Assembly (NCBI GenBank): GCA_025358885.1
Contig: JANYHW010000046.1
Location: 1 to 35,651 of the forward strand
Source: Cytophagales bacterium
Lineage (GTDB): Bacteria; Bacteroidota; Bacteroidia; Cytophagales; Cyclobacteriaceae
Length of the DNA: 35,651 nucleotides
Direction of reading: 5' to 3'
Shown here: positions 1-9,389 of the stretch, piece after piece
Layout of the letters: every line of letters begins with the position of its first letter
Numbering within the stretch: position 1 is the stretch's first letter
Made by a program: the position numbers and the translations under genes
Notes under the pieces: model-generated
Told to the model about the DNA's origin: nothing
Databases searched by the model: none
What the model saw: the letters and a program-made list of their open reading frames with translations, nothing else

Positions 1-2
1 TT

Positions 3-443
3 GCCGACCAGGATGATATCTGGCATCCGGAAAAAATCGACATTATGAGAAACGAATTAAGTTCCGTTGACCTCGTTGTGTGTGATTGTCGACTGATGGA
101 TCACCAGTTGAAAACAATTGCCCCATCCTTCTTTGCCCTCAACCGGCCCAGAACAGGCTTGCTCAAGAACCTGATAAAAAGCTCATACATGGGTTGTTGC
201 ATGGCTTTCCGAAGGTCGATATTGGATAAGGCCCTGCCGTTTCCAAATTCAATACTCATACACGATCAGTGGATTGGTCTAGTTGCCGAAAGATATTTCA
301 GAACTGCTTTTCTTCCACATGTCCTTGTTGATCACAGGAGACATTGCCGCAATTATTCATCCACAGGGGGACAAAGCAAATATTCATTGTCGCAGAAATT
401 AAGAAACCGATTACAGCTTACTAAAAACTTATTACTTAGCTGA
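3..443 (+). CDS. Glycosyltransferase family 2, C-terminal part (cut by window start)
   Basis: The open frame enters from the left edge, so the start is outside the window; 146 residues are visible. The first visible residues read ADQDDIWHPEKI, the DQDD-W-P-K signature of GT2 rhamnosyltransferase-like enzymes, where the acidic residues bind the metal and nucleotide sugar. Further on, HDQWIGLVAE fits the acceptor/base region of the same family. The protein is expected to be cytosolic and to transfer a sugar onto a lipid-linked glycan. The stop TGA overlaps the next ATG by one base (443), so it is probably translationally coupled to the following GT2. Family is well supported; donor and acceptor are unknown. 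Confidence 0.85.
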   Translation, partial: ADQDDIWHPEKIDIMRNELSSVDLVVCDCRLMDHQLKTIAPSFFALNRPRTGLLKNLIKSSYMGCCMAFRRSILDKALPFPNSILIHDQWIGLVAERYFRTAFLPHVLVDHRRHCRNYSSTGGQSKYSLSQKLRNRLQLTKNLLLS

Positions 444-1321
444 TGGAAAAAATTACGGCATCTCTGGTTATTTATAACAATGATATCATTACTGTTCAGA
501 AAGCTGCTCAAAGCTTCTTGAGTTGCTCCCTATCCGGAACCTTATATATTGTGGATAACTCTGTGACAGACAGGGCCAGGGAGTTTTTTGACTTTCCAAA
601 TGTGGTTTATCTTTTTTCCGGCTCTAACCTAGGATATGGCAAGGCGCATAATCTGGCGCTGAGCAAAGTGCTTAAAACCTCCCAATATCACCTGGTCCTG
701 AATCCGGATGTCTACTTTAAACCCCAGGTACTGGAGGATTTATTCAGTTTTATGGAGCAACACCCTTCTGCAGGTCTAGCTATGCCCAAGGTACTTTATC
801 CTAATGGAGCTCTTCAGCCTTTGTGCAAATTGCTTCCCACGCCATTGAACCTGGCTACCCGGAGGTTTCTGCCCTTCAACAACGGCTTTTTTCGGAGAAT
901 CAATGAAAACTATGAAATGAAATTCAGTGAGTATAGCAAAGTAATGAATGTTCCGTTTTTGTCCGGTTGCTTTATGTTTCTACGCACTGCAGCGTTACAA
1001 GAGACCGGGCTCTTTGATGAACGATTCTTTTTGTACGCAGAAGATACTGACCTCTCCAGAAGGATCCACAAGCATTACAAAACCTTGTTCTTCCCCTCGG
1101 CTCAAATCTACCATATCCATGCCCGTGGTTCTTACAAAGACCTGATGCTGACATGGTACAATCTGAGAAGTGCCATTCAATATTTTAATAAGTGGGGTTG
1201 GTTCATCGATAAAGACCGGAGTGCCGTCAACCGCAATGCCCGAGAGCAATTCCCAATGACGGAAACTTATGAATCAGTCATTTTGCAGCCTTCTCTATCG
1301 CAACAGCCCGTCAATGAATAG
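443..1321 (+). CDS. Glycosyltransferase family 2 (WbbL-like)
   Basis: A 292-residue protein. The N-terminus (ITASLVIYNND) and the stretch VDNS...LGYGKAHN followed by LVLNPDVYF match the GT-A fold of WbbL-type rhamnosyl/GT2 enzymes, where NPD takes the place of the DxD metal site. FLSGCFMFLR and GLFDERFFLYAEDTDLSRR form the acceptor-side motif with an ED-D acidic cluster, typical of this subfamily. The start ATG overlaps the stop of the preceding glycosyltransferase. It likely adds one sugar during polysaccharide or O-antigen repeat assembly on the inner face of the membrane. Sugar specificity cannot be read from the sequence. Confidence 0.9.
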   Translation: MEKITASLVIYNNDIITVQKAAQSFLSCSLSGTLYIVDNSVTDRAREFFDFPNVVYLFSGSNLGYGKAHNLALSKVLKTSQYHLVLNPDVYFKPQVLEDLFSFMEQHPSAGLAMPKVLYPNGALQPLCKLLPTPLNLATRRFLPFNNGFFRRINENYEMKFSEYSKVMNVPFLSGCFMFLRTAALQETGLFDERFFLYAEDTDLSRRIHKHYKTLFFPSAQIYHIHARGSYKDLMLTWYNLRSAIQYFNKWGWFIDKDRSAVNRNAREQFPMTETYESVILQPSLSQQPVNE

Positions 1322-2585
1322 TCTCATGCACGATAAACTCTATATCGCCGCCTTGTGGCTTTGTATTATCACATTACCATGGACAATTCCATTGAACAGC
1401 GGGGCCATCATCCTCCTGGGCCTGATATGGCTGGCTGAAGCTGCCCCCCGGGAACAATGGCACAGACTTAAACAAGCCACCTGGGTTATTCCTTTTGTCT
1501 TATTCTTCACAATGAACATTATCGGATTGCTCTATTCCCATGATTACAAGACCGGAGCCTTTGAACTTGAAAAGAAATTATCCTTTCTCATTATTCCTGT
1601 AATTGCGGCCAGCGGACGTATTCTAATGAAGTCCACCATCCACTTACTGCAAAAGAGTTTCGTGTACTCCTGTTTGGTCATTGTCCTGATGAGCCTGGTG
1701 ATGTCTGCCATGACCGTGCTCAGTCATCCCGATTTCCTCCCTCAAAATTTTGATCTGAAGACTAGCCAGTTATTTCATCAGCTCAATCCAGACGTTTCAC
1801 CCTGGTGGGAATATTTCTCTTACATTCAGGTGGGAGAATGGATTGATATTCATCCAGCCTATTTTTCCATGTACCTGGTTTTTTGTATCACAATACTTGT
1901 TCAGGAAATGCTCAAGGAAATGAAGGCAAACTATTGGAGTTTTGCTATAATAGCGCATCTGCTCATTTTCATAGTTCTGCTCTCCTCGAGAATGGCCATT
2001 CTAAGTTTACCCATAGTTATGATCTATTTGCTGTACCATCATTCAGGAAAGCAATACGGGCGTTATATTGTTGTTTCAACTCTCTTTGTCATATCGTTGG
2101 GCGTTTTGGTTTGGGTGAACCCTGTCTCGCGCTATCGCATTATTCAAGAGCCCCTGTTGACCTCCATACACATAGACAGGGATAAGACCGAATGGAATTC
2201 AGTAAGCCTGAGATTGCTTGAATGGAAGGGATGCCTTCATGTGCTCCGGGGCTCCTGGCTTCTTGGCTGCGGCACCGGTGATGCGCAAGCTGAATTGCAG
2301 AAGTATTACGTGAACTATAGTCCGAGCAGCGCAGGTTTGACGTACAACGCCCACAACCAGTACCTTCAGACAACCATCGAATTGGGTATCATAGGGTTTG
2401 CCTTACTCATGTTTTGCTTTATTCCCTCTATGGCTTCAGCCCTCCAACAAAATCCAGTGCAGACAGTTTTTATCATGCTTTTTTGTATGATGTGTCTGAC
2501 AGAGAGCATGCTGGCCAGACAAAAGGGAATTGTTTACTTCGTCCTGTTTCAATCCATGTTCCTGAGATCGGCCGCTAAACTATGA
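1314..2585 (+). CDS. O-antigen ligase / Wzy-type polymerase family membrane protein
   Basis: 423 residues with about ten or more hydrophobic segments, for example LWLCIITLPWTIPL near the N-terminus and LGIIGFALLMFCFIP near the C-terminus. The motif YNAHNQYLQTTIELGIIG is the conserved H-N-x-Y-L loop of the Wzy_C/O-antigen ligase family, preceded by a GCGTGDA segment in the large periplasmic loop. I chose ATG 1314, which overlaps the end of the preceding GT2 by eight bases; ATG 1326 is also possible, and an upstream frame opening at 1269 lies wholly inside the neighbour. These proteins join undecaprenyl-linked glycans at the periplasmic face, either polymerising repeats or ligating them to a lipid or protein. 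Which of the two it does is undetermined. Confidence 0.85.
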   Translation: MNSLMHDKLYIAALWLCIITLPWTIPLNSGAIILLGLIWLAEAAPREQWHRLKQATWVIPFVLFFTMNIIGLLYSHDYKTGAFELEKKLSFLIIPVIAASGRILMKSTIHLLQKSFVYSCLVIVLMSLVMSAMTVLSHPDFLPQNFDLKTSQLFHQLNPDVSPWWEYFSYIQVGEWIDIHPAYFSMYLVFCITILVQEMLKEMKANYWSFAIIAHLLIFIVLLSSRMAILSLPIVMIYLLYHHSGKQYGRYIVVSTLFVISLGVLVWVNPVSRYRIIQEPLLTSIHIDRDKTEWNSVSLRLLEWKGCLHVLRGSWLLGCGTGDAQAELQKYYVNYSPSSAGLTYNAHNQYLQTTIELGIIGFALLMFCFIPSMASALQQNPVQTVFIMLFCMMCLTESMLARQKGIVYFVLFQSMFLRSAAKL

Positions 2586-3517
2586 TGCCTTTAAGACACA
2601 ATTTGTCTATCAATGAACAGGAAAGGAGCATCCTGCGAACCCTTATGTATTTCGATATATTCCATTATCCTTTGAATGAAAGTGAAATTTTGAGATTTTC
2701 ACCCGCTCTCATAGATGCCAATTGGCAAGAGTCCCTTGCGGGCTTGTGCGACCTCAAACTCGTTTTTCATATCGAAGAGTTTTATTGTCTCCATCAAAAT
2801 GCCATGCTGATTGACCGCAGAAAAGCCGGAAACCTTATGGCGCAGAAAAAACTAAAGACCGCGAGAAGATTTTCCAACTGGATGTCACTGCTGCCATTCG
2901 TGCGGTCTATTATGCTTTCCGGATCCATCTCCAAAGGGTATATGGATCCTTATAGTGATATTGACTATTTCATCATTACGGCCACGGGGCGCCTGTGGAT
3001 CGTTCGAACCACCATGGCTATTATCAGGAGGATATTCTTAGTCAACTCCCATAAATACTTTTGTACGAATTATTTTGTTGATGAAACACATACAGAGATT
3101 ACGGAGAAGAATATTTTCACTGCTGTGGAAACATTAACGCTTTTACCCATGTTTGGCGAGAGATTGATCTGCCAATTTCGGTTTTCCAATCAGTGGTGTC
3201 TTCATTTTCTACCCAATGGCCTCGCCCATCATGAACCAGTGAAAGATCATAATAATCTTCTCAAGCGGATGGGAGAAAGAATGCTGCCATCAGGCTGGTG
3301 GGATGGGCTTGATATTTGGTTGATGAAAAAGTCCATGGCGTATTGGAAGTCCCGCTATCATCACATTCTTGACGACCATGACTTTTCAATTGCCTTTCAA
3401 ACTACACGTCATGTGTCGCGAAGCCATCCCGAATTTTATCAAAAGAAAGTACTTCTGCGATACGAGGAAAAATTAAATGCTTTTGAGATTAACAAAGGAG
3501 TGAGTCTCCAGATATGA
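2582..3517 (+). CDS. Nucleotidyltransferase-fold protein with N-terminal helical region
   Basis: 311 residues. Residues about 114 to 130 read GSISKGYMDPYSDIDYF, the pol-beta nucleotidyltransferase signature: Gly-Ser, then the D-x-D pair (D126, D128). D167 in the strand NYFVD is a plausible third metal ligand, so the active site looks intact. The first 100 residues (LRTLMYFDIFHYPLNESEI and following) look like a small winged-helix or helical bundle. The start overlaps the ligase gene and the end overlaps the radical SAM gene by four bases, so it is embedded in the glycan operon. The family transfers nucleotides to small molecules, proteins or RNA; the substrate here is unknown. It lacks the usual sugar-phosphate nucleotidyltransferase motif, so it is not a standard NDP-sugar synthase. 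Confidence 0.7.
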   Translation: MMPLRHNLSINEQERSILRTLMYFDIFHYPLNESEILRFSPALIDANWQESLAGLCDLKLVFHIEEFYCLHQNAMLIDRRKAGNLMAQKKLKTARRFSNWMSLLPFVRSIMLSGSISKGYMDPYSDIDYFIITATGRLWIVRTTMAIIRRIFLVNSHKYFCTNYFVDETHTEITEKNIFTAVETLTLLPMFGERLICQFRFSNQWCLHFLPNGLAHHEPVKDHNNLLKRMGERMLPSGWWDGLDIWLMKKSMAYWKSRYHHILDDHDFSIAFQTTRHVSRSHPEFYQKKVLLRYEEKLNAFEINKGVSLQI

Positions 3518-4974
3518 ACAAAGTTCTCATCTCCAATTCATATTTCTACCGGCTTGACAGGAAGCAATGGAAATTCAAACAACCCTATCCTCCCCTGGCC
3601 TCTCTTCAGGCGGCGGCTGTCGTTCGTAAGGCTGGTTACATCACGGATTTTACAGACGTGAGCCTATTCTATTCACCGGCTGAAATTGAAAGGTCTCTCA
3701 GGCATGAAAATCCCGAGTACTTTGTCATATACGACGATGGATTCAACTATCTTACCAAGATGTGTCTCACGGTCATGCGGGAAGCCGCATTCCAAATGAC
3801 CTCCCTGGCAAAAGATCATGGTTGCATTGTTATCATCAACAGCTCTGATTCAACTGATCACTGTGACAAATATTTTCTCCAAGGAGTAGACTATGTCATT
3901 CGCGGTGAAGGTGAAGAAACCTTGATTGAGCTTTTGGAATGCCTTGACCTGAAGGGCGATGTATCTGCGATTCCAGGTTTAGCTTATCTAAAAGAAGGCA
4001 AGTGCGTCACAACTCAACCAAGACCCATCCTTCGCCACCTGGATACCTTACCGATGCCCGCATGGGACATGGTCGATTTGGAACCCTATCAATCTATATG
4101 GAAGAAAAATTACGGCTATTTTTCCCTTAACCTTGCCACCACGCGGGGATGTCCCTACAAATGCAACTGGTGTGCCAAACCCATTTATGGAAATCGATAT
4201 AATTCACGGTCACCAGAGCATGTGGTTAGCGAGATTGAATGGCTGACCTCCAACCATAAGCCAGACCATTTCTGGATGTGCGATGATATTTTTGGCCTCA
4301 AACCAGATTGGATAAAACAATTCAAAAATATCATTGATTCCAAAAAACTAGTCTTCCGGTACAAAATTCAATCCCGCGTAGACTTATTGCTGGAGACAGA
4401 CACGATTCATTCTCTTGCCCAAAGCGGCTGTGAGATGGTGTGGGTTGGCGCAGAAAGTGGCTCGCAGAAGATCCTTGATGCCATGGACAAAGGCATCAGG
4501 GTTGATCAAATCCGAGGCGCAACAAGACTGTTGAAGGAACAGGGCATCAAGGTGGGATTCTTCCTTCAATTCGGCTATCCGGGAGAGACACAGAAAGAGA
4601 TTGAGTCCACGATCCGGCTTGTTCTGGAAGAAATGCCAGATGAAATTGGAATTTCGGTTTCTTATCCCTTACCCGGAACCAAATTCCATGACTTGGTGAA
4701 AGCCCAACTCGGGGACAAGCAAAACTGGACCGACTCTGATGATATGGCGATGATGTACGAAAGCGTATTTCCTCGAGCATATTATAAGATTCTTCAGAGG
4801 TATGTCCATAGCAGGTATCGCATTCAACGAGGACTTAATCGCATGAGAGACCTGGCTAAACGACCTGTTTTTTGTGAAAGTGATTTTCGGAAAATTGCCT
4901 CGATGTTGTATAACATACCTGTATCCTGGATTCACTCATATCGTCTAAAGAGACTAAGTGCATCCCATGCCTGA
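3514..4974 (+). CDS. B12-binding-type radical SAM enzyme
   Basis: 486 residues. Residues about 1 to 180 form a Rossmann-like region typical of the N-terminal cobalamin-binding domain of class B radical SAM proteins (YPPLASLQAAAVVRKAG, then GVDYVIRGEGEETL). The radical SAM core begins with TTRGCPYKCNWC, giving the CxxxCxxC triad C213, C217, C220 for the 4Fe-4S cluster. MVWVGAESGSQKILDAMDKG and FFLQFGYPGET are later barrel motifs of the same group. Start ATG overlaps the preceding stop (ATGA), with AAAGGAG about 14 bases upstream. Family members methylate unactivated carbons or rearrange rings. In a glycan operon the target may be a sugar or lipid, which is inference. Confidence 0.85.
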   Translation: MNKVLISNSYFYRLDRKQWKFKQPYPPLASLQAAAVVRKAGYITDFTDVSLFYSPAEIERSLRHENPEYFVIYDDGFNYLTKMCLTVMREAAFQMTSLAKDHGCIVIINSSDSTDHCDKYFLQGVDYVIRGEGEETLIELLECLDLKGDVSAIPGLAYLKEGKCVTTQPRPILRHLDTLPMPAWDMVDLEPYQSIWKKNYGYFSLNLATTRGCPYKCNWCAKPIYGNRYNSRSPEHVVSEIEWLTSNHKPDHFWMCDDIFGLKPDWIKQFKNIIDSKKLVFRYKIQSRVDLLLETDTIHSLAQSGCEMVWVGAESGSQKILDAMDKGIRVDQIRGATRLLKEQGIKVGFFLQFGYPGETQKEIESTIRLVLEEMPDEIGISVSYPLPGTKFHDLVKAQLGDKQNWTDSDDMAMMYESVFPRAYYKILQRYVHSRYRIQRGLNRMRDLAKRPVFCESDFRKIASMLYNIPVSWIHSYRLKRLSASHA

Positions 4975-5785
4975 CCAGGAAACGATGGATGGTGTGCTCA
5001 CCGCCGTACAAAGGGCATTTGGAAAACAAGCTGAACACTATGATCAGGAAGATAGCGCCAACCTAATCCTCAATGATTGGCGAAAACAGGTGTACCTACA
5101 CGCCGAACGATTTTTGAGGCCCTCAAGCCACGTACTGGAGCTCAATGCTGGAACCGGAATCGATGCGATTCATTTCGCCAAGGCGGGCCATCAGGTTCAC
5201 GCCATTGACATCTCACCGGGAATGATAGGCAAGATCCGGGAGAAAATTAATGAATACCATCTCGAGAAGCTTGTCACCGTGCAGCAATGCTCGTTTGAAT
5301 GCCTTCACATGGTGCGAGAGAAGAAATTTGATTACGTCTTTTCCAATTTTGGCGGCCTCAATTGCTGCCGCGATCTTGAAGTTGTCGCCAACCACTTGCC
5401 TCAATTGTTGAATAAGGGAGCCTTTGTCACTTGGGTTGTTATGCCCCCTATTTGTCCCTGGGAATTGGCAGGTATATTCAAAGGGAACAAGACCGCTCTT
5501 AGAAGGCTAAAGAAAGGTGGAACAACAGCTTACCTTCAGGGTGAATCCTTCCTGACTTATTATCATTCCCTATCTTCGCTCCAACAAAAATTAGGCAAGG
5601 ATTTTCATTTCAGGATGGCGGAGGGACTCGGGGCCCTATCACCACCTCCGTCCAGCATCAGATTCGCAATGGCCCATCCCACGACTGTTTTCTTGCTGAA
5701 AAAATTGGACCATGCATTGAAAATGAGGTACCCATTCAACCGGTGGGCAGACCACATCATCGCCACATTCCAGTATTATCTATGA
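4967..5785 (+). CDS. Class I SAM-dependent methyltransferase
   Basis: 272 residues. Residues around 55 to 85 read LELNAGTGIDAIHFAKAGHQVHAIDIS, the glycine-rich motif I plus the acidic motif II residue that bind S-adenosylmethionine. FDYVFSNFGGLNC is the motif IV region. I chose ATG 4967, which overlaps the radical SAM stop at 4972-4974; a GTG nine bases upstream is an alternative. The gene follows a radical SAM enzyme and precedes a GT9, so a role in methylating a glycan or its precursor is plausible. The C-terminal third (about residues 190 to 272) has no motif I recognise. Confidence 0.8.
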   Translation: MPDQETMDGVLTAVQRAFGKQAEHYDQEDSANLILNDWRKQVYLHAERFLRPSSHVLELNAGTGIDAIHFAKAGHQVHAIDISPGMIGKIREKINEYHLEKLVTVQQCSFECLHMVREKKFDYVFSNFGGLNCCRDLEVVANHLPQLLNKGAFVTWVVMPPICPWELAGIFKGNKTALRRLKKGGTTAYLQGESFLTYYHSLSSLQQKLGKDFHFRMAEGLGALSPPPSSIRFAMAHPTTVFLLKKLDHALKMRYPFNRWADHIIATFQYYL

Positions 5786-6924
5786 CTTTATCTGGAAAAA
5801 CTATGGTCATGATTGACCGCCTCTTTTGGCTCCCACACCGACTTGTCGAAATGTTGAGTAACCCCGTGACCAAGAATGGAAAAGGCCACGATCATGTGCT
5901 GGTTATTAAATTTATGGGGATGGGGAGTATCATTCAATTGGCAGCACTTTGTGATGAGCATCAGGTTGACAAAAGTAAATTAACCTTACTTACCATCGAA
6001 CAGCATAAGGAACTTTGCGCACTAATTGGTTACAACAACTGCATATTCATAAGAACGAGAAATTTCCTGACACTTATCATCGATTGTTGGAACACGATCT
6101 GGTTAATCAGCGCACGCAAACCGACATTAGTTGTTGATTTCGAACGATGTTCTCATGTCGTGGGGTCGTATACCAAATTGTTGGCCAGTGTCTCCCGATG
6201 CAGTTCCATCTCTTTCGAATCTAATCGAAATCTACAAACACACAACCGCATCATTTTTTCCGTTGACAACCTGAACCAAAGGCAATTGTTTCTGAAGGGG
6301 ATAGAGGGGATTCCAAAAAAAGGAGCACTTCGTAAACAGAAAAATATTAGGGTTGACCCAACCAAAATTATTGTCAACGTTAACGCAAGTAATTATCTCT
6401 TGGCACGGCGTTATCCCATGGATTCCTTTGTGCAATTGATAGAATTGCTTAGCGGCTGGAATCCTCAGCTGGAATTTATTCTTACAGGAGGCCTGAATGA
6501 ATCAACCTACGTGGAAGATCTCATGAGAAAAATCACTGTGCCCGTTATTAGAAATGTAGCGGGAAAATGGAGTCTGAGGAGACTGGTCGAGGAGTTGTCC
6601 GGTTGCGTACTTTTCATCACCAATGATTCCGGCCCCTTGCACCTCGCCTCCTACCTCAATATTCCAACACTCTCCATTTGGGGCCCTACCCAACCTAAAC
6701 ATTTCGGATATGACAGCCGGACGAGCATAACCAGCTGTTCATTGGAGCTTACCTGCTCCCCGTGTCTCAAACATCCCAATTCCCATCCTGCGAGGGCTTG
6801 TGCAGGCCAAATCAGTTGTATGAAGGATCTAAAACCCTCAACTATTTTTGCAAAGGCCATCAGCCTACTTGTTGCTCCTCCTGCGACGCGGACCATTTAT
6901 CTTCCCTCAACATGCGAGACTTGA
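5782..6924 (+). CDS. Glycosyltransferase family 9 (heptosyltransferase-like)
   Basis: 380 residues with the two-domain GT-B layout of ADP-heptose:LPS heptosyltransferases. The N-terminal HVLVIKFMGMGSIIQL is the first nucleotide-binding strand and loop. The C-terminal domain carries FITNDSGPLHLASYLNIPTLSIWGPTQP, the D-S-G-P-H-A and GPT motifs of GT9, and a cysteine-containing tail (CSPCLKHP). I chose ATG 5782, which overlaps the methyltransferase stop at 5783-5785, over ATG 5743 inside that gene. The family transfers a heptose or related sugar to a lipid-linked core in the cytosol. Donor identity is not certain. Confidence 0.85.
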   Translation: MTLSGKTMVMIDRLFWLPHRLVEMLSNPVTKNGKGHDHVLVIKFMGMGSIIQLAALCDEHQVDKSKLTLLTIEQHKELCALIGYNNCIFIRTRNFLTLIIDCWNTIWLISARKPTLVVDFERCSHVVGSYTKLLASVSRCSSISFESNRNLQTHNRIIFSVDNLNQRQLFLKGIEGIPKKGALRKQKNIRVDPTKIIVNVNASNYLLARRYPMDSFVQLIELLSGWNPQLEFILTGGLNESTYVEDLMRKITVPVIRNVAGKWSLRRLVEELSGCVLFITNDSGPLHLASYLNIPTLSIWGPTQPKHFGYDSRTSITSCSLELTCSPCLKHPNSHPARACAGQISCMKDLKPSTIFAKAISLLVAPPATRTIYLPSTCET

Positions 6925-6937
6925 TGCATTGATTCAA

Positions 6938-8239
6938 ATGAAGGCAACAGTCACTTACCTGATTATGGCCGGGCTTGCCATATTTCTTTTCCTCAAGGGT
7001 GTCGTACCGGGCTGGACAATAGTGAACAGCGACTTCGCCAATTACTATGTCTCCGCCAAGCTAATTGTGTCGGGAGAGCCTCTGGAGCGACTGTATGACA
7101 ATGCATGGTTTCAACAAAAAATACGCGATAACGGCATAAATACTCCAGGTAAGTTCTCTCCGAATCCACCTATTGTTGCTTGGATGATGGTACCTCTGAC
7201 CGCTCTTCAGCCACTTCAGGCCCAACGTGCTGTTACTTTGATTAATCTGATTTTGATTGTTTTCGGCATCTTTGTCTTGAAGGAAATTACACACCTAGGT
7301 CTTTCGCACTCCATCCTCCTTGTCCTCGGCGGAGGTCTTAGCTTAGTAAACAATTTTGCATTTGGTCAGGTCTATTGGGTCATGACCTTCTTTATCCTAT
7401 TGGCAATTCTATTGTATAAAAGAAGTTATTCATGGATAGCAGGACTTATTTTGGGGCTTTTCACCGCACTAAAATATTTTCCCATTGTAGTTATCGCCGG
7501 ATACCTGCTTGACGGTTTGTACAGGGGACCATCTGATTCAAATATGCGCGGTCCGATTCGTTTATCTCCTTCATTCAAGCTGGCGTTGTACTCGACCCTG
7601 ACCTTGATTGGCCTTGTCGTAGTCCAATTTGTTTTCTTTGGCAGGTTCCTGTTCCATGAATTTTTTACCTCGTCGTTCTTGCCACATCTGGATGGGCAAC
7701 TTGTGGGGCAGGGGCCTTATAGCTTTCAATTCCAATCTTGGGATGGCCTTTTTCGGCACCTTTTTGAGCCAGACTTGAGATTCAACCCAAGCCCCTTTAT
7801 TGACTGGCCGTCGGGCAGATTCATTCTTAAACTATTAGTTCTCTTCCTGACTTTGGGTGTCCTCACGGCGACCTTGAATCGCTACAAGGCTGCAGGCAAT
7901 AGTGAGCGGAGAACTGTATTTATTTCGATGCCTACCCTTGCTGCGTTAACGGTTTTACCCGCGTCCGCCACTTACCATTTTATACTATTGCTGGTACCAG
8001 TAGCCATGCTCATATCGGAAAGGCTATTGGAAAGGAATCTCATGATCTGGATGTTAACTATCTATTTTCTGATTGGATTCATACCCTATGGATTCATGTT
8101 CCGTCTCGCCGAAACCTGGGGAATAGTATTGGCATACCCAAGATTGATTGGAATAGTTCTTATGTATTGGGTTATTGCAATAGGACTGATGAAGAAAAAA
8201 ACTTTTTCCCATGACGGCTCCTATCACGGTGCTCTTTAA
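6938..8239 (+). CDS. GT87-like (DUF2029) polyprenol-linked glycosyltransferase
   Basis: 433 residues with around ten predicted membrane helices. The N-terminus is a helix followed by VNSDFANYYVSAKLIVSGEPLERLYD, the first-loop signature of GT87/DUF2029 alpha-mannosyltransferase-like GT-C enzymes, where the acidic residue in SDF is the likely catalytic base. FSPNPPIVAWMMVPLTAL and ALKYFPIVVIAGYLL match later family helices. I chose ATG 6938, 13 bases after the preceding stop, because an upstream frame opening at 6848 lies within the GT9 gene and adds no family sequence. The family uses lipid-linked sugar donors on the periplasmic side. Substrate is unknown. Confidence 0.75.
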   Translation: MKATVTYLIMAGLAIFLFLKGVVPGWTIVNSDFANYYVSAKLIVSGEPLERLYDNAWFQQKIRDNGINTPGKFSPNPPIVAWMMVPLTALQPLQAQRAVTLINLILIVFGIFVLKEITHLGLSHSILLVLGGGLSLVNNFAFGQVYWVMTFFILLAILLYKRSYSWIAGLILGLFTALKYFPIVVIAGYLLDGLYRGPSDSNMRGPIRLSPSFKLALYSTLTLIGLVVVQFVFFGRFLFHEFFTSSFLPHLDGQLVGQGPYSFQFQSWDGLFRHLFEPDLRFNPSPFIDWPSGRFILKLLVLFLTLGVLTATLNRYKAAGNSERRTVFISMPTLAALTVLPASATYHFILLLVPVAMLISERLLERNLMIWMLTIYFLIGFIPYGFMFRLAETWGIVLAYPRLIGIVLMYWVIAIGLMKKKTFSHDGSYHGAL

Positions 8240-9389
8240 GAGGTTGAAAGTCATTGCTGCGGGCGGAATAGCCCGTATTCTTGCCGCATTAGGAAGTGTC
8301 ATCATTTCCATCATAGTAGTAAGAACTCAATCGTCGGCTCTTTGGGGCGAAGTGGTGCCATACATGCTTCTCCAGGAGTTCGGATTTTCAGTAATAGGAT
8401 GGGGGGTACTTCCCTATCTCGTTCAAAAATTTAGTTTGCATCCGCACATGATGAGGTCAGAATGGAGCAAGGCTACATTCTCAAGAGGTTGGCTATTAGT
8501 ATTGTTTCTCATCATCATCCTTTTCCTGTCCTTTAACATAACTATAAAAGTATACTTAATTATTTGGGCATTCGGGCGGTACGTGTACCAGAGTTTTGAG
8601 CCTATTGCACAAGTTGAGCGAAATTTTATTTTTTCGATCCTGATGGAAACTAGCGCGCTCCTGATGATCATTATTCCGATCATCACAGCCACCACTCCTG
8701 TCCACGTCGAATCGGTAGTATCATTATTTGCGCGAAGCATGACATGGCGCGCTGCTGTTTCTATTTTCTTTTACAGGAAATGGCTTGTGTTTCATACTCC
8801 GGTCCTCGCTTACTTCAAAGATGCATCTCCTTTCTTCCTCCTTACCATAAGTGGAATGCTCCAACAACGGACTGATCTTTATTGTGTGACCTATTTTCTA
8901 AACAAGGAGGAGACAGCCACCTATCAAGTTTTTTTTAATTTTCTAATATTCGCCCAATTCCTTAGCAGTCTCTTGCTGAGCCCTTTCGTTAAGAATATAT
9001 TTAGACTCTCTCCGGCCTCCCTGCACAAACTGGAGAGAAACTTCATACTGGCTGGCCTGCCCCTTAGTCTGGCTAGTATTGGCGTGATCATCGTTATGAT
9101 CCGGTATTTCTATCACTTCGAGCTTTCCTGGGTAATGTATTCCGGAGGGTATGTCTACATTCTTATGTTCCATCTGTATCTTCTCCGGAATTATGAAATG
9201 GGTAAATCCTATCGCCAGTTGACTGTTGCCCTGATTGGCTTTGCAGGGAGCGCCCTCAACCTCGTTCTTTGTATATTTCTGATTCCCCGCTACGGGATCG
9301 AGGGCGCTTTACTTTCCGGTACCGCCGCCCAATGCCTGATTGTCATATTGTACCAAAGATCCAATCTCATGGGCTATGCCAAAAGTTAG
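8211..9389 (+). CDS. Wzx/MATE-like polysaccharide flippase
   Basis: 392 residues with about 12 hydrophobic helices, including GGIARILAALGSVIISIIVVRTQS at the N-terminus, typical of the polysaccharide synthase/Wzx branch of the MOP exporter superfamily. The C-terminal GSALNLVLCIFLIPRYGIEGALLSGTAAQ is the strongest family match (helix, then L-IP-G-GA). It would flip lipid-linked glycan across the inner membrane for the polymerase at 1314-2585. The ATG at 8211 gives a 29-base overlap with the preceding gene; GTG 8229 is an alternative. It is slightly shorter than usual Wzx proteins (400 to 500 residues). Confidence 0.8.
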   Translation: MTAPITVLFKRLKVIAAGGIARILAALGSVIISIIVVRTQSSALWGEVVPYMLLQEFGFSVIGWGVLPYLVQKFSLHPHMMRSEWSKATFSRGWLLVLFLIIILFLSFNITIKVYLIIWAFGRYVYQSFEPIAQVERNFIFSILMETSALLMIIIPIITATTPVHVESVVSLFARSMTWRAAVSIFFYRKWLVFHTPVLAYFKDASPFFLLTISGMLQQRTDLYCVTYFLNKEETATYQVFFNFLIFAQFLSSLLLSPFVKNIFRLSPASLHKLERNFILAGLPLSLASIGVIIVMIRYFYHFELSWVMYSGGYVYILMFHLYLLRNYEMGKSYRQLTVALIGFAGSALNLVLCIFLIPRYGIEGALLSGTAAQCLIVILYQRSNLMGYAKS

